Assembly (NCBI GenBank): GCA_024401225.1
Contig: JAKSLM010000009.1
Span: forward strand, 1 to 64,000
Source: Bacteroidaceae bacterium
GTDB taxonomy: Bacteria; Bacteroidota; Bacteroidia; Bacteroidales; Bacteroidaceae
Direction of reading: 5' to 3'
Length of the DNA stretch: 64,000 nucleotides
The notes below the pieces were generated by a model. The model saw only the letters and a program-made list of their open reading frames with translations. It did not search any database and was not told where the DNA came from. Both the position numbers and the translations under genes were made by a program. Positions 16,567 to 25,409 of this stretch are shown here, in pieces (position 1 is the first letter of the stretch; each line of letters opens with the position of its first letter).

Positions 16567-17949
16567 TTATGCTTTGCTTGCTTCCAACTTGTGGAAGAAC
16601 GAGATAAGGATGCTACCGAGAATGCCGGCACAGAGTGAACCCATGAGCACAGCAATCTTGCCCGATGCACGGAGGGTTTCCATGGTGTGAGCATCAAGTT
16701 CGCCGAACGAGAGTGTATCGACAAAGATACTCATTGTGAATCCGATACCTCCGAGGCATGCTACGGCAAAGAGCATCTTCCATGATGCACCAGCTGGCAT
16801 CTCGCCAACTTTTGCCTTGATAGCTATGAACGATGCAATAGTGATGCCGATTGGCTTACCGAGCAACAGACCGAAGAACACACCCATGCCCACGAATCCT
16901 ACACCTTCAAGTCCTGGAAGTGCCTGGAAGATGTTGAAGAAACTCACATCCGGGATCACGACTCCTGCATTGGCAAGAGCGAAGATTGGCATGATGAGGA
17001 AGTTGACCCATGGATTGAGTGCATGCTCGAGGCGGTAGCTCATACCGATGGAGTTGTCAGCTACTGTAGCCATACGGCGCAAGCAATGGCGCTGTGGACC
17101 GTTAGGGAATGTCTCCTCAGCAAATTCCTCCATCTGACCGCATTCGCCCAATCGACGTAAGTATTTCTGGTTGCTACGGTTGAGGTAAGCCTGGTTGTAG
17201 CGTGGCTCCATAGGAATGAGGAATGCCATCACAACACCCGACATTGTAGCATGGATGCCTGAATAGTAGAAGAGGAACCACACCACGATGGCAGGAATGA
17301 GGTAGTACATCATTCGCTTTTCACCCAACTGATTCATAATGACGAGTATGATGATCAGCACCAATGCTATGAGGAGCAATGGGAAGTTGATGCTTCCGCC
17401 GTAGAACAATGCTACCACGAGAATGGCACCGAGGTCGTCGGCAATGGCAAGTGCCGTAAGGAATATCTTCAATGATACGGGTACGCGGTTGCCCAGGATC
17501 GACATGATACCCACGGCAAAGGCAATATCGGTGGCAGTAGGGATTCCCCATCCGCCTACGGTGCTTGTACCCATGTTGAATGCAAAGTAAATGAGTGCTG
17601 GGGCTGCCATACCTCCTGCTGCAGCAATGACAGGCAGAAGGGCCTTCTTGACACTCGACAACTCACCGCATATCACTTCGCGCTTGATCTCCAGTCCTAC
17701 GGTGAAGAAGAAGATAACCATGAGGATGTCGTTGATGAATTTCTCAACGTTCATCTCCTTTGGGAACACCCAGTCGATGGATCCATCAGGACTCTGGATG
17801 TGCATGGTGAGGTTGGTCTCAAGAAACTCGTGATAGAGATGCGCTGTGGCTGGCAGATTGGCAAGAAGCATAGCCACGATGACACAAAGGAGCAGAGTGA
17901 CACCTCCTGCCCAAGGCTGATTCATGAAGTTCTTGCGCGAAAGCTTCAT
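16567..17949 (-). CDS. nhaA: Na+/H+ antiporter NhaA
   Basis: 460 aa from ATG 17949; an ATG at 17994 would add 15 atypical residues. Inner-membrane exchanger of two protons for one Na+, used for alkaline pH and sodium tolerance. Diagnostic segments are FFFTVGLEIKREV, IPTATDIAFAVGIMS and the ion-binding Asp pair in LTALAIADDLGAI. About twelve hydrophobic helices are visible. A hydrophilic insertion after GVVMAFLIPMEP (roughly 50 residues) is longer than in E. coli NhaA, as seen in other Bacteroidota. It follows the AraC gene at 18009, so coupled expression is possible. Confidence 0.92.
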   Translation of the reverse strand: MKLSRKNFMNQPWAGGVTLLLCVIVAMLLANLPATAHLYHEFLETNLTMHIQSPDGSIDWVFPKEMNVEKFINDILMVIFFFTVGLEIKREVICGELSSVKKALLPVIAAAGGMAAPALIYFAFNMGTSTVGGWGIPTATDIAFAVGIMSILGNRVPVSLKIFLTALAIADDLGAILVVALFYGGSINFPLLLIALVLIIILVIMNQLGEKRMMYYLIPAIVVWFLFYYSGIHATMSGVVMAFLIPMEPRYNQAYLNRSNQKYLRRLGECGQMEEFAEETFPNGPQRHCLRRMATVADNSIGMSYRLEHALNPWVNFLIMPIFALANAGVVIPDVSFFNIFQALPGLEGVGFVGMGVFFGLLLGKPIGITIASFIAIKAKVGEMPAGASWKMLFAVACLGGIGFTMSIFVDTLSFGELDAHTMETLRASGKIAVLMGSLCAGILGSILISFFHKLEASKA

Positions 17950-18008
17950 GGTGTGCAAGCCTTTTGTCCAGGTGTAAATAGGAATGAGTCTCATGTGCTA
18001 AGCCGTAT

Positions 18009-18908
18009 TTATTTGTTCGACATGAATTCCTTAGGACTCTGTCCTGTGACACGCTTGAAGTAGCGGACGAAGCTGCTCTGAGTGTTGAAGTTGAGCGCTA
18101 CGGCTGTCTCTCCCACCGTGTAGTGATGAACCTTCATCAGGGCTTTTGCCTTTGTAGCTACGTATTCGTCGATCCACGATGATGCGTTCTTGTTGCTGTA
18201 GTGGATGCATACGAACGAGAGGTACTTAGGAGAGATGTCCTGAAGGTCAGAATAGAACTTGACCGAACGCTCCTTCTCTGTGTACTGGTTGAGGTGAATA
18301 AGGAACTTCTTGTAAACATCGTACTGGCGCGAAGTCATGTCGCCGCATACGCCGCCTATGTTTGAGACAATATGTGGATTGTTGCAGAACAGCACGCTGA
18401 GGTAGCAGCGAGCATAGCACTTCTGATAGTCGTATTTTGGACCAATGAGGTCAGCCTTCAACTCAAGGTAGAGGTTGAGGAAGTAGCGCAGATCCTCAGG
18501 GCGGCAATCCTGAACGTAGTACTGATGCGAAATCTTAGTGATGTCATAGTTGAGCTGTATCTCATTGAATGTCATGACCAATGCCTCTGGGTAGATGACA
18601 TACATCGAGTACTTGATGTCGGATGATGCATAGACAAACTGGAACGTACAGTCAGGCATTGTGATGAGGTTCTGTCCTGCCTTGAGGTTGACCTTCTTAC
18701 CATTGACAATGAACTGGCACTCGCCCTGGAGTACGTAGAAGATTGTGGTCTGCCAGAGCTTGCACTCATTCTCATCGCCCAAGGCTTCAAGTGGGTTTGG
18801 GCTGTTGAGGTTGTCAAATAATAGCAAATATTTATTGATGCCGCATGTAGGTATCACGCGTGGATTTGAAAAATAGTCTTTCTGCTGTGAAAATGCTAAA
18901 CTTTCCAT
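18009..18908 (-). CDS. AraC-family transcriptional regulator
   Basis: 299 aa. An N-terminal cupin-like sensing half (~1-170, with GECQFIVNGKKVNLKAGQNLI) is followed by an AraC double HTH at the C-terminus. The second helix-turn-helix reads GETAVALNFNTQSSFVRYFKRVTGQSPKEF. It is related to the next gene upstream (18952-19845) in length, layout and tail, so the pair looks like a tandem duplication. Ligand and target are unknown; nhaA is the next gene downstream. Confidence 0.88.
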   Translation of the reverse strand: MESLAFSQQKDYFSNPRVIPTCGINKYLLLFDNLNSPNPLEALGDENECKLWQTTIFYVLQGECQFIVNGKKVNLKAGQNLITMPDCTFQFVYASSDIKYSMYVIYPEALVMTFNEIQLNYDITKISHQYYVQDCRPEDLRYFLNLYLELKADLIGPKYDYQKCYARCYLSVLFCNNPHIVSNIGGVCGDMTSRQYDVYKKFLIHLNQYTEKERSVKFYSDLQDISPKYLSFVCIHYSNKNASSWIDEYVATKAKALMKVHHYTVGETAVALNFNTQSSFVRYFKRVTGQSPKEFMSNK

Positions 18909-18951
18909 ATTTCGGATGTAGAGTGATTGGTTGTTGTGATAGAGCGCTTAG

Positions 18952-19845
18952 TTATTCCTGATTGAGATACTTTACGTATGACTTTGGAGACATACCTGTG
19001 ATTCGCTTGAAGTAGCGGCCGAAGAAGCTCTGGCTTGGGAAGTGGTATATCTCGCTGATGCGCTTGATGTTGTGATCGTTGGTGTAAAGAGCCTGCTTGA
19101 TGCTGTATATCACGTACTGGTCTATCACAGTAGATGATGATGTGCCTGCAAACATGTTTGTGATGTTTGAGAGGTATTTTGGAGTGATGCGCAACTTGTC
19201 GGCATAGAACTGTACTGAACGCTCCTGCTTGCAGTATACGCTGAGGAACTCGAGGAACTTGTCGAAGAAGATGCGCTGGCGAGTGTCAGGATGATGGTTG
19301 ATCTCATCATCGGCAGTCTTCTTGAGCTCGTGGAGGCGTACAAGGTATGCACAATAGAGGGCGCGGAGACTTGCCAGCTTGAACGACGAGTCAGGGCGCA
19401 TGTGCTCACGCTTGATCTTGAAGTATGACTGAACAAGGATGTCTGTATCGGTCTCAGTCATTCGGATGTGGTGGAATGTGAACGAGCGGACGGAGATGTT
19501 GGATCCAAGACCGCTGTGCTCGTAGATATCGTTGACAATGTGATTCTGCGTGAGGAAACAGCAATACATACAGTGCGACTCCAATACCTCAATGCTCATA
19601 CATGGCATAACGACAAGATATTCGTTGGCCTTAACGTCGAGCAATGTGCCACCGATACGGATGTGGAGTGTACCGCGAGTCACGATTGTTACGTAAGTGT
19701 AGTAGGTGTTGTATATCTCAGGCTTTGCCTTTATGACTGGGTCGCCCTTCTCGTTGAGGTTATCCATGATGATAAACTTCTCCTTGTAGGACGAGTAGTA
19801 TGCTCCATCTGCTTGCTGTTCTGTAAAAAGTGTACCTTGTAACAT
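18952..19845 (-). CDS. AraC-family transcriptional regulator (paralogue)
   Basis: 297 aa, same architecture as the neighbour at 18009-18908. N-terminal cupin half (GTLHIRIGGTLLDVKANEYLVV) and C-terminal AraC HTH pair ending RISEIYHFPSQSFFGRYF then KRITGMSPKSYVKY. The stretch KFLEFLSVYCKQERSVQFYADKL matches KFLIHLNQYTEKERSVKFYSDL in the neighbour. 43 bp separate the two genes. No recognisable ligand motif. Confidence 0.88.
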   Translation of the reverse strand: MLQGTLFTEQQADGAYYSSYKEKFIIMDNLNEKGDPVIKAKPEIYNTYYTYVTIVTRGTLHIRIGGTLLDVKANEYLVVMPCMSIEVLESHCMYCCFLTQNHIVNDIYEHSGLGSNISVRSFTFHHIRMTETDTDILVQSYFKIKREHMRPDSSFKLASLRALYCAYLVRLHELKKTADDEINHHPDTRQRIFFDKFLEFLSVYCKQERSVQFYADKLRITPKYLSNITNMFAGTSSSTVIDQYVIYSIKQALYTNDHNIKRISEIYHFPSQSFFGRYFKRITGMSPKSYVKYLNQE

Positions 19846-19892
19846 ATTTATTTGCTTACTTAACTATAATTAGATGTGTTGTATCCTTTAAT

Positions 19893-20423
19893 TTAATCTT
19901 TTTCTGTAGCAGTACGTAGTATGAGTGTTGTTGCGCCTATGGTGATGATAGCTCCATCTTCCAGATTTATCCTGTCACAATCCCTTAGAATCTCATTCAT
20001 GTAGAATGTTCCTGTGTCGCTTGGCGCGTCGCGAAGGATGTACTGCAGTTTACCCTTCTTGTTGCGTTTTACGGTAATGGCGCAGTGGAATGTGTCGATG
20101 CTTGGGTCGCGAGTCTCAATAGGCTTGTTGATGTTGATGCCCTTGATGTATCGGCCAAACTCATTCTCTCCGAGGTCGAGAGGAATCACTTGCTTGAATG
20201 CGAACTGGTTCTCTACTACCACTATGCTGCCATAGTTCTGGTTGTTGGCCTGCTCGTCAAGGAGTTTCTCCTCGTGCTTCTCGTGAAGCTTTGACTTTCC
20301 TATGCGAATACCGAATTCTTTTTTACAATGTTGACAAACGAACACCAACGACTGACCGTCGGCATATTTCGTCTCATCAAAAACTATATAGTTGTCACAT
20401 TTAGGACAACGCACTCTTTTCAT
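19893..20423 (-). CDS. Zinc-ribbon plus FHA domain protein
   Basis: 176 aa. Residues 1-40 form a zinc ribbon (VRCPKCDNYIVFDE, then FVCQHCKKEFG). Residues ~85-170 form an FHA phosphothreonine-recognition domain: FGRYIKG, then RDPSIDTFHCAITV and SDTGTFYMNEIL. FHA domains dock phosphorylated partners of Ser/Thr kinases or of type VI-like and cell-division systems; no kinase is encoded here. It follows the HU-CCDC81/SPOR gene by 10 bp, so it is probably in the same transcript. Confidence 0.85.
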   Translation of the reverse strand: MKRVRCPKCDNYIVFDETKYADGQSLVFVCQHCKKEFGIRIGKSKLHEKHEEKLLDEQANNQNYGSIVVVENQFAFKQVIPLDLGENEFGRYIKGININKPIETRDPSIDTFHCAITVKRNKKGKLQYILRDAPSDTGTFYMNEILRDCDRINLEDGAIITIGATTLILRTATEKD

Positions 20424-20433
20424 CTTCTGTTTA

Positions 20434-21609
20434 TTACTTTAATTTCATGATCCATGCGTCGCTGAATGCAGAAGCCTTGCCACGGAGTGATGCAAGCGTA
20501 GTGTATGCTTCCTGCTCGGATGCAAAGCTTGAGTATATGATTCGCGACACTTTTCCATCCTTAATGTATTCAGCTTCAGCATATCCGGCGTCTGCAAGAT
20601 CCTTGATGAAAATCTTGGAGTTGGCAACCGAAACGTAGCTGGCCAATACGATGGTGTATTCTTTTACGCTCTTTTTGTTGTCAGACGGAACAGTATCCTG
20701 ATTTGAATTGTCGCTTGTACTTGTTGAGTCAGTGGCTGCACCATCATGGCTCTGCTTTCCGCCTGTCTTTGTGTTTGTTGTATTGTTTGCACCAGAGGTG
20801 CTGATTTGTGTAGTTGATGTTGGTTCGGCAATGTATGGAGTGCCGGCGATGCATGTGTCGGCCTCTTCGCCAAAGTTGCGCAGCGTAGGGTAGGACACGA
20901 ACAGGAACAGTATGGCTGCTACTGCGGCTGCTATCGATACGTCCAGCCAGCGTCGGTTGATGCGCAGGGTGATGTTGCCTCCGCTTGCCCGCTGATCATT
21001 GGCCTCTGCCGAAAGCTGCTCTGCTTGGTCTGCGACTGCATCGTCAGCCTTGTCTTGCGCCTTCTCTTCTATGTGCTGTGTAAAGTCAGCCTCTGTCTGG
21101 ATAGGTGCAATGTTGATGCCGGAAGGGAGTATGTTCTGCTTCTCTCTCTCTGCTATTAGTTCTGCTACGCTCTGCATTTCGAACGAGTAGGTGCCGTAGA
21201 GCGAAGGTGTCAGCACTCCTGCCTCGGTCGATGTAAGCGTAACACCGTTGTTGAGCGATTTGCTTAACGTGCCTATGCCATCGAGCTGATACTCTCCGGC
21301 GAGGTCAAGCAGCTCCTTTACCTGCTCAATCTCTTTCTCCATCTGCAAGTATGCCTCAGGGTACGAAGCATCGTAGACCTGCATGTACGACTGTACAAGC
21401 AAGCCATCGTTGAGTAGCAGCTGTGGATTGAAGCCTATAGAACGGTAGGGTGGGAGGAATAGATTGTCGGCAGGTGCTCCTTCGCCATCGGTTGGATAGC
21501 CTGTGTAGCGGGCACTTGCAAGGTTTGCTATAAAGCCGCCAAGTCCTGGCACAATGACACAGTCATGGTCCAGAAGAAGCAGTTCTATATGTCTTGACAA
21601 ACTAATCAT
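20434..21609 (-). CDS. HU-CCDC81 and SPOR domain membrane protein
   Basis: 391 aa. Residues 1-~140 are the two HU-like CCDC81 domains (LLLLDHDCVIVPGLGGFIAN; GEYQLDGIGTLSKS). A variable linker and a single TM helix (VSIAAAVAAILFLFVSY, ~235) follow, then a Thr/Ser-rich periplasmic spacer and a C-terminal SPOR domain (IVLASYVSVANSKIFIKDL to the end). SPOR domains bind denuded peptidoglycan glycan at division sites; the cytosolic HU-like part may bind nucleic acid, so this may tie the envelope to the nucleoid (inference). The ATG lies only about 5 nt past a -7 box, suggesting a leaderless or nearly leaderless mRNA. Confidence 0.88.
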   Translation of the reverse strand: MISLSRHIELLLLDHDCVIVPGLGGFIANLASARYTGYPTDGEGAPADNLFLPPYRSIGFNPQLLLNDGLLVQSYMQVYDASYPEAYLQMEKEIEQVKELLDLAGEYQLDGIGTLSKSLNNGVTLTSTEAGVLTPSLYGTYSFEMQSVAELIAEREKQNILPSGINIAPIQTEADFTQHIEEKAQDKADDAVADQAEQLSAEANDQRASGGNITLRINRRWLDVSIAAAVAAILFLFVSYPTLRNFGEEADTCIAGTPYIAEPTSTTQISTSGANNTTNTKTGGKQSHDGAATDSTSTSDNSNQDTVPSDNKKSVKEYTIVLASYVSVANSKIFIKDLADAGYAEAEYIKDGKVSRIIYSSFASEQEAYTTLASLRGKASAFSDAWIMKLK

Positions 21610-21613
21610 GATG

Positions 21614-21621
21614 CAAAGTTA
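21614..21621 (-). promoter_or_regulatory. -7 box abutting the HU-CCDC81/SPOR start codon
   Basis: TAACTTTG on the minus strand, followed by CATC and then the ATG at 21607-21609. No clear TTTG lies 19-21 bp upstream. If used, transcription starts at or within a base or two of the start codon. Confidence 0.5.
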
Positions 21622-21673
21622 AGAATAATTCTCAATATAAACGATATAAAAAAGATTTTTTTACGTTTTTTAT

Positions 21674-21713
21674 AGCAAAAAAAAGACGTACACTCACGTG
21701 GAGGCACGTCTTT
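21674..21713 (-). terminator. Rho-independent terminator of secG
   Basis: Minus-strand AAAGACGTGC pairs with ACGTCTTT and runs into a T-tract (A-tract 21677-21684 on the plus strand). It lies 22 bp past the secG stop and ends the 28.8-21.7 kb transcript. Confidence 0.85.
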
Positions 21714-21734
21714 GATTTCTTTCAGTAGCAAATA

Positions 21735-22082
21735 TTACTTTGCTTTCTCTGTGCTTGCAGCGTCTGTGCTTGGTGCAGCAGCAGGGAATGACTGTACGTT
21801 GTTGGCATCAGTCTGCTGTGAAGGAACAACTACATTGATAGGTGCTTCTTCTGTGTTTACCTTTGGAACGAAAGCAGCAGATACGACACTGAGAATTACC
21901 ATAGCAACTGCGAGTGTCCATGTTGCCTTTTCGAGGAAGTCGGTAGTCTTGCGTACGCCGAGTACGTTGTTCTGAGCAGAGAAGCTAGAAGCAAGACCTC
22001 CACCCTTTGACTCCTGAATGAGTACGATTCCACACATGAGTACTGATGCGAGGATGATGAGTGCGATAACTAAAATGTACAT
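21735..22082 (-). CDS. secG: Preprotein translocase subunit SecG
   Basis: 115 aa. SecG signature: TM helix (MYILVIALIILASVLMCGI), then VLIQESKGGGLASSF and NVLGVRKTTDFLEKATW, then a second TM helix. The Ala/Pro/Thr-rich tail is longer than in E. coli, as usual in Bacteroidota. An inner-membrane subunit that aids SecYEG export. It ends the run of lptE and the TPR-like gene and has its own terminator. Confidence 0.93.
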   Translation of the reverse strand: MYILVIALIILASVLMCGIVLIQESKGGGLASSFSAQNNVLGVRKTTDFLEKATWTLAVAMVILSVVSAAFVPKVNTEEAPINVVVPSQQTDANNVQSFPAAAPSTDAASTEKAK

Positions 22083-22161
22083 TTTCTTATTGGTTTTTTA
22101 TTTATTTTTGTTCGTTTCTTGTTTGTTGGTTCAATGCTGTTTTTTATGTCATCAGACGTCA

Positions 22162-22920
22162 TTACTGCGAGGTGATAACTTCCAACAATTGAATTTGCGC
22201 GGCAAAGTTAGCACTTTTTTTTGGATTATTCAAACAAATTTTGCGTAATATTTCTAAAGCTTGCTGATATCGGCCTTGTTTAATGTAAATATTTACCATA
22301 CTTTCTGTATAAATCTCCTCATCTTCGTCTGAAAGTTGTGGTGAGACGAATTCCTGTTCGACTGGCAGATCCGCAATTTCGAATCGTTGCTTGCCCGTTG
22401 TCTCTGCGATAAATGAGTCGATAAGGTCGGCTCCCTTCAGTAGTGGAGTGGCATCGGCATCGGTGTCCTCTTCTTCGGCCTCGTCGTCGTTCTGAATGAG
22501 GAATGAAGCATAGTCAGTGGTGAGGTCGGCAATGGATGGCATGTTGGAAGGCTGGGCTGATGCCGAAGGCTGATCGCCCTCCTCCTTGTGCTGTTTCTGT
22601 TTCGACAGGAAGGTGTCGATGAGTGATATGGTGCGGTTGGCATCGCTTTCAGTCTCTATGTCCGATTTGCCTCCTGCGTATTCCAACTGGTAGTTCATAC
22701 CTTCGGTCAGTAGGAACAGGGCTGTGCGGTCGGGTATGAATACGCTGGCTTTGCGCAGTTCGCGACCGAAATCATTGTCGTGCAGCATGAACAGATTGGT
22801 AACATACAGTATGCGTGCCGTCTGGAAGAATGGATAGCGATCCACCATCTCCCGTAGTTGCGGCAAGGTCTGCTCGTTGAGCTGATCCGGGTGCTGAATG
22901 AGTTCTTTTAGGTTTATCAT
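22162..22920 (-). CDS. TPR-like cytosolic protein of the lptE-secG block
   Basis: 252 aa, no signal peptide. The N-terminal ~90 residues form a helical domain (LREMVDRYPFFQTARILYV). A long acidic, low-complexity middle follows (NDDEAEEEDTDADATP). A C-terminal TPR-like hairpin (MVNIYIKQGRYQQALEIL) precedes a short conserved tail. Conserved next to lptE and secG in this phylum as far as I recall. It starts 3 bp after the lptE stop, indicating coupling. No function is established from sequence. Confidence 0.8.
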   Translation of the reverse strand: MINLKELIQHPDQLNEQTLPQLREMVDRYPFFQTARILYVTNLFMLHDNDFGRELRKASVFIPDRTALFLLTEGMNYQLEYAGGKSDIETESDANRTISLIDTFLSKQKQHKEEGDQPSASAQPSNMPSIADLTTDYASFLIQNDDEAEEEDTDADATPLLKGADLIDSFIAETTGKQRFEIADLPVEQEFVSPQLSDEDEEIYTESMVNIYIKQGRYQQALEILRKICLNNPKKSANFAAQIQLLEVITSQ

Positions 22921-22923
22921 ATA

Positions 22924-23445
22924 TTACCAATTTGCTACTGTAGCATTAAAGATCTGATCGATGATGTCGTCAAACATTTCCTTGACAAGGTTCTCCTGTA
23001 CTGATGCCAGCGACTGCTTTGAGTCGTAGACGGTAGTAGCCGAGAATGCCTGCTCGAAGTCCTCATCGTGGTTGGTAGTGTTTGTAAAACGTACATTGAC
23101 AGTGATTTTTAACTGTGTCTGAGCTGAGAAACCGTCGGCTGCAACGCTTTTGTTCGTCTGAGAGTACTCCGTAATCTCACCAGCAAGCTGGAGGTCGCCG
23201 TTTCGCTTGAGATATTTCAGCTTTGTCTTTGAGGAAAAGGCGTCTGTAAGCGAATTGTAGAACATAGCTTCCATTGGCGCCCACACATAGGCGGAACGTA
23301 TTGGGAACTTGTCGAAGCTGACAGATTTGATCTTGTTGTAATCGATGCTTGTACCATTGAGTTTGTAGCTGATGCTGCATGCTGTGGGCAGTATCAGGCA
23401 TACTATGGCAAGTATCGTAATTATATATTTTCCTTTTAGTGTCAT
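22924..23445 (-). CDS. lptE: LPS-assembly lipoprotein LptE
   Basis: 173 aa. Signal peptide with lipobox LPTAC. The LptE-type body begins SISYKLNGTSIDYNKIKSV and ends QENLVKEMFDDIIDQIFNA, a helix typical of the family. LptE plugs the LptD barrel that inserts LPS into the outer leaflet of the outer membrane. It follows the sigma-54 activator gene by 13 bp. The Bacteroidota form is weakly similar to E. coli LptE, so the call rests on pattern and synteny. Confidence 0.85.
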   Translation of the reverse strand: MTLKGKYIITILAIVCLILPTACSISYKLNGTSIDYNKIKSVSFDKFPIRSAYVWAPMEAMFYNSLTDAFSSKTKLKYLKRNGDLQLAGEITEYSQTNKSVAADGFSAQTQLKITVNVRFTNTTNHDEDFEQAFSATTVYDSKQSLASVQENLVKEMFDDIIDQIFNATVANW

Positions 23446-23458
23446 TGCGTGTAGAGGG

Positions 23459-24679
23459 TTATTTCTTTACTTCGTCCATCAGACCGTATTCCTTCAGTTT
23501 GCGGTACAGGGTACGTTCTGATATTCCCAGTTCTTGTGCTGCCATGCGGCGGTTGCCATGATAGCGTTCGAGTGCCTGCTTTATGCTGTTGAGCTCAATC
23601 TCCTTGATGGATAGCGATGGACGAACGTCAACCTCATCCTTTGCCTCTATTATCTCCTCTATCTGGTCAAGAGAATTCTGACTGTGTTGAAGTGTGAGCG
23701 TAGGACTGACCGGATCGGGAACGCCTCCGTTGTGTATGAATTCCTTCAGTTCGGAAATCTCCTGGCCAAGCTTTGTGATGGCATGGATGATGCTTTCACG
23801 CTCATTTGCCCAAGAGTGAGGATCGTCGTACATCGGCTTGGTACCTCTCTGATGATGGGACGGTATCATGCTGCTTCCTACGTTGCTATCGTCGGTGATT
23901 CCGAAATGTCTGAGGTCGTCGGCAGTAATGTACTCGTTGTCGCAGATTATGCTTACCTGCTCAGTAAGGTTGCGAAGTTCGCGTATGTTACCCGGCCAAG
24001 AGTATTTCAGCAACAGGTCTTTTGCATCGTCGGTGAGTCTCTTTGTCTCGAAATGATACTTTTCGGAGATATCGAATGCAAACTTGCGGAATATCATTTC
24101 AATGTCTTTTCCTCTGTCGCGCAGAGGCGGCAGGTAGATTGGTATGGCACAGAGGCGGTAGTAGAGGTCGCGACGGAATCGTCCTTCCGTTATAGCCTGT
24201 CGCATGTTGACATTGGTTGCTGCCACTATGCGCACGTTGGTCTTCTTTGGTTGGTTTTCGCCCACGCGGATATATTCTCCGGTCTCCAGCACACGGAGCA
24301 GTCGTGCCTGAGTGGCAAGCGGAAGTTCGCCAACCTCGTCAAGGAAGAGCGTGCCTCCATCAGCTGCTCCAAAGTATCCTTCGCGCTCTCCGATGGCTCC
24401 GGTGAATGCACCCTTTGCATGGCCGAAGAGTTCGGAGTCGATGGTTCCTTCTGGTATGGAGCCGCAGTTGATGGCAATGTATTTATTGTGCTTACGCTTT
24501 GAGTTATCATGTATGATACGTGGAATAACCTCTTTTCCCACACCACTTTCTCCAACTATGAGCACGGACAGGTCGGTGGATGCCACCTGCAGAGCGACAT
24601 CCAACGCTCTCATCAGATCCTCGTTGTTGCCGATGATCTCATAGCGCTGCTTTATATTCTGTAATTGGGTTGTTGGCAC
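23459..24679 (-). CDS. Sigma-54-dependent AAA+ activator without receiver domain
   Basis: 406 aa. AAA+ domain from residue ~15: Walker A GESGVGKE (43-50), GAFTGA loop (90-95) that contacts sigma-54, Walker B GGTLFLDEVGEL, arginine-finger region RFRRDLYYRL. The C-terminal Fis-type HTH is NRRMAAQELGISERTLYRKL. There is no N-terminal REC, GAF or PAS domain, so activity must be set by expression or by a partner protein. It is fused by context to lptE/secG (13-bp gap) in what looks like a long housekeeping transcript. Confidence 0.9.
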   Translation of the reverse strand: MPTTQLQNIKQRYEIIGNNEDLMRALDVALQVASTDLSVLIVGESGVGKEVIPRIIHDNSKRKHNKYIAINCGSIPEGTIDSELFGHAKGAFTGAIGEREGYFGAADGGTLFLDEVGELPLATQARLLRVLETGEYIRVGENQPKKTNVRIVAATNVNMRQAITEGRFRRDLYYRLCAIPIYLPPLRDRGKDIEMIFRKFAFDISEKYHFETKRLTDDAKDLLLKYSWPGNIRELRNLTEQVSIICDNEYITADDLRHFGITDDSNVGSSMIPSHHQRGTKPMYDDPHSWANERESIIHAITKLGQEISELKEFIHNGGVPDPVSPTLTLQHSQNSLDQIEEIIEAKDEVDVRPSLSIKEIELNSIKQALERYHGNRRMAAQELGISERTLYRKLKEYGLMDEVKK

Positions 24680-24691
24680 AATGTCGGTTGT

Positions 24692-25342
24692 TTAGTTTCT
24701 GATATACGGATTGTACTTGCACTCATCCGCAATGGTTGTTGATGGTCCGTGGCCAGGGTAGGCTATTGTCTCGCCTGGGAGTATGGCCAGTCGGTCATTG
24801 ATGCTTTGCACTATCTGTTCGTAGCTGCCACCTGGTAGGTCTGTTCGTCCTATTGACATGCGGAACAGGGTGTCGCCCGTGAAGAGTATTCCTTCTTCCT
24901 TGCAGTAGAAGCATACTCCTCCAGGAGTGTGGCCAGGGGTCTGCAATACCATAAACTGATGTGAGCCGAATGCTATCGTGTCGCCATCGCGCAGTTCCTG
25001 CTCAAGCTTTGGCATATCGATGTGCGCAGGAGTCATTCCCATGAACATGCGCAGCTGATCCTCTACCTTATTATATATATATAGGTCTGATGCGCATGCT
25101 TTAGGCCCTATGCCAAGATCGTTATAAGCGAAGATGTTGCCCATCACGTGGTCGAAGTGCAGATGCGTGTTGAGCAGATGCACTACCGTTAGTCCGTTGG
25201 CTGCGACATATTTCTTTATGTCGTTCCATTCCGATGTGGCAAAGCAACCGCAATCAATGATTACGGCTTCCTTCTTCTCATCGCTCACTACGTAGCAATT
25301 CACCTCAAGAGGGTTTACGGAAAATGTCTTTATGTTCAGCAT
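24692..25342 (-). CDS. MBL-fold metallo-hydrolase (glyoxalase II-like)
   Basis: 216 aa, cytosolic. Zinc ligands of the metallo-beta-lactamase fold: THLHFDH (HxHxDH), HTPGG, FTGDTLF and the C-terminal PGHGPSTT. This short single-domain form matches the broad YcbL/GloB-like group that hydrolyses thioesters such as S-lactoylglutathione or bacillithiol-type analogues; the substrate here is open. 12 bp before the sigma-54 activator. Confidence 0.88.
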   Translation of the reverse strand: MLNIKTFSVNPLEVNCYVVSDEKKEAVIIDCGCFATSEWNDIKKYVAANGLTVVHLLNTHLHFDHVMGNIFAYNDLGIGPKACASDLYIYNKVEDQLRMFMGMTPAHIDMPKLEQELRDGDTIAFGSHQFMVLQTPGHTPGGVCFYCKEEGILFTGDTLFRMSIGRTDLPGGSYEQIVQSINDRLAILPGETIAYPGHGPSTTIADECKYNPYIRN

Positions 25343-25409
25343 TGTCAGTCTGTATAGGCCGTACTTTTGTCCGGTCGGGCCGGTAGTTCTTTATTGATAC
25401 AAAAATGTT

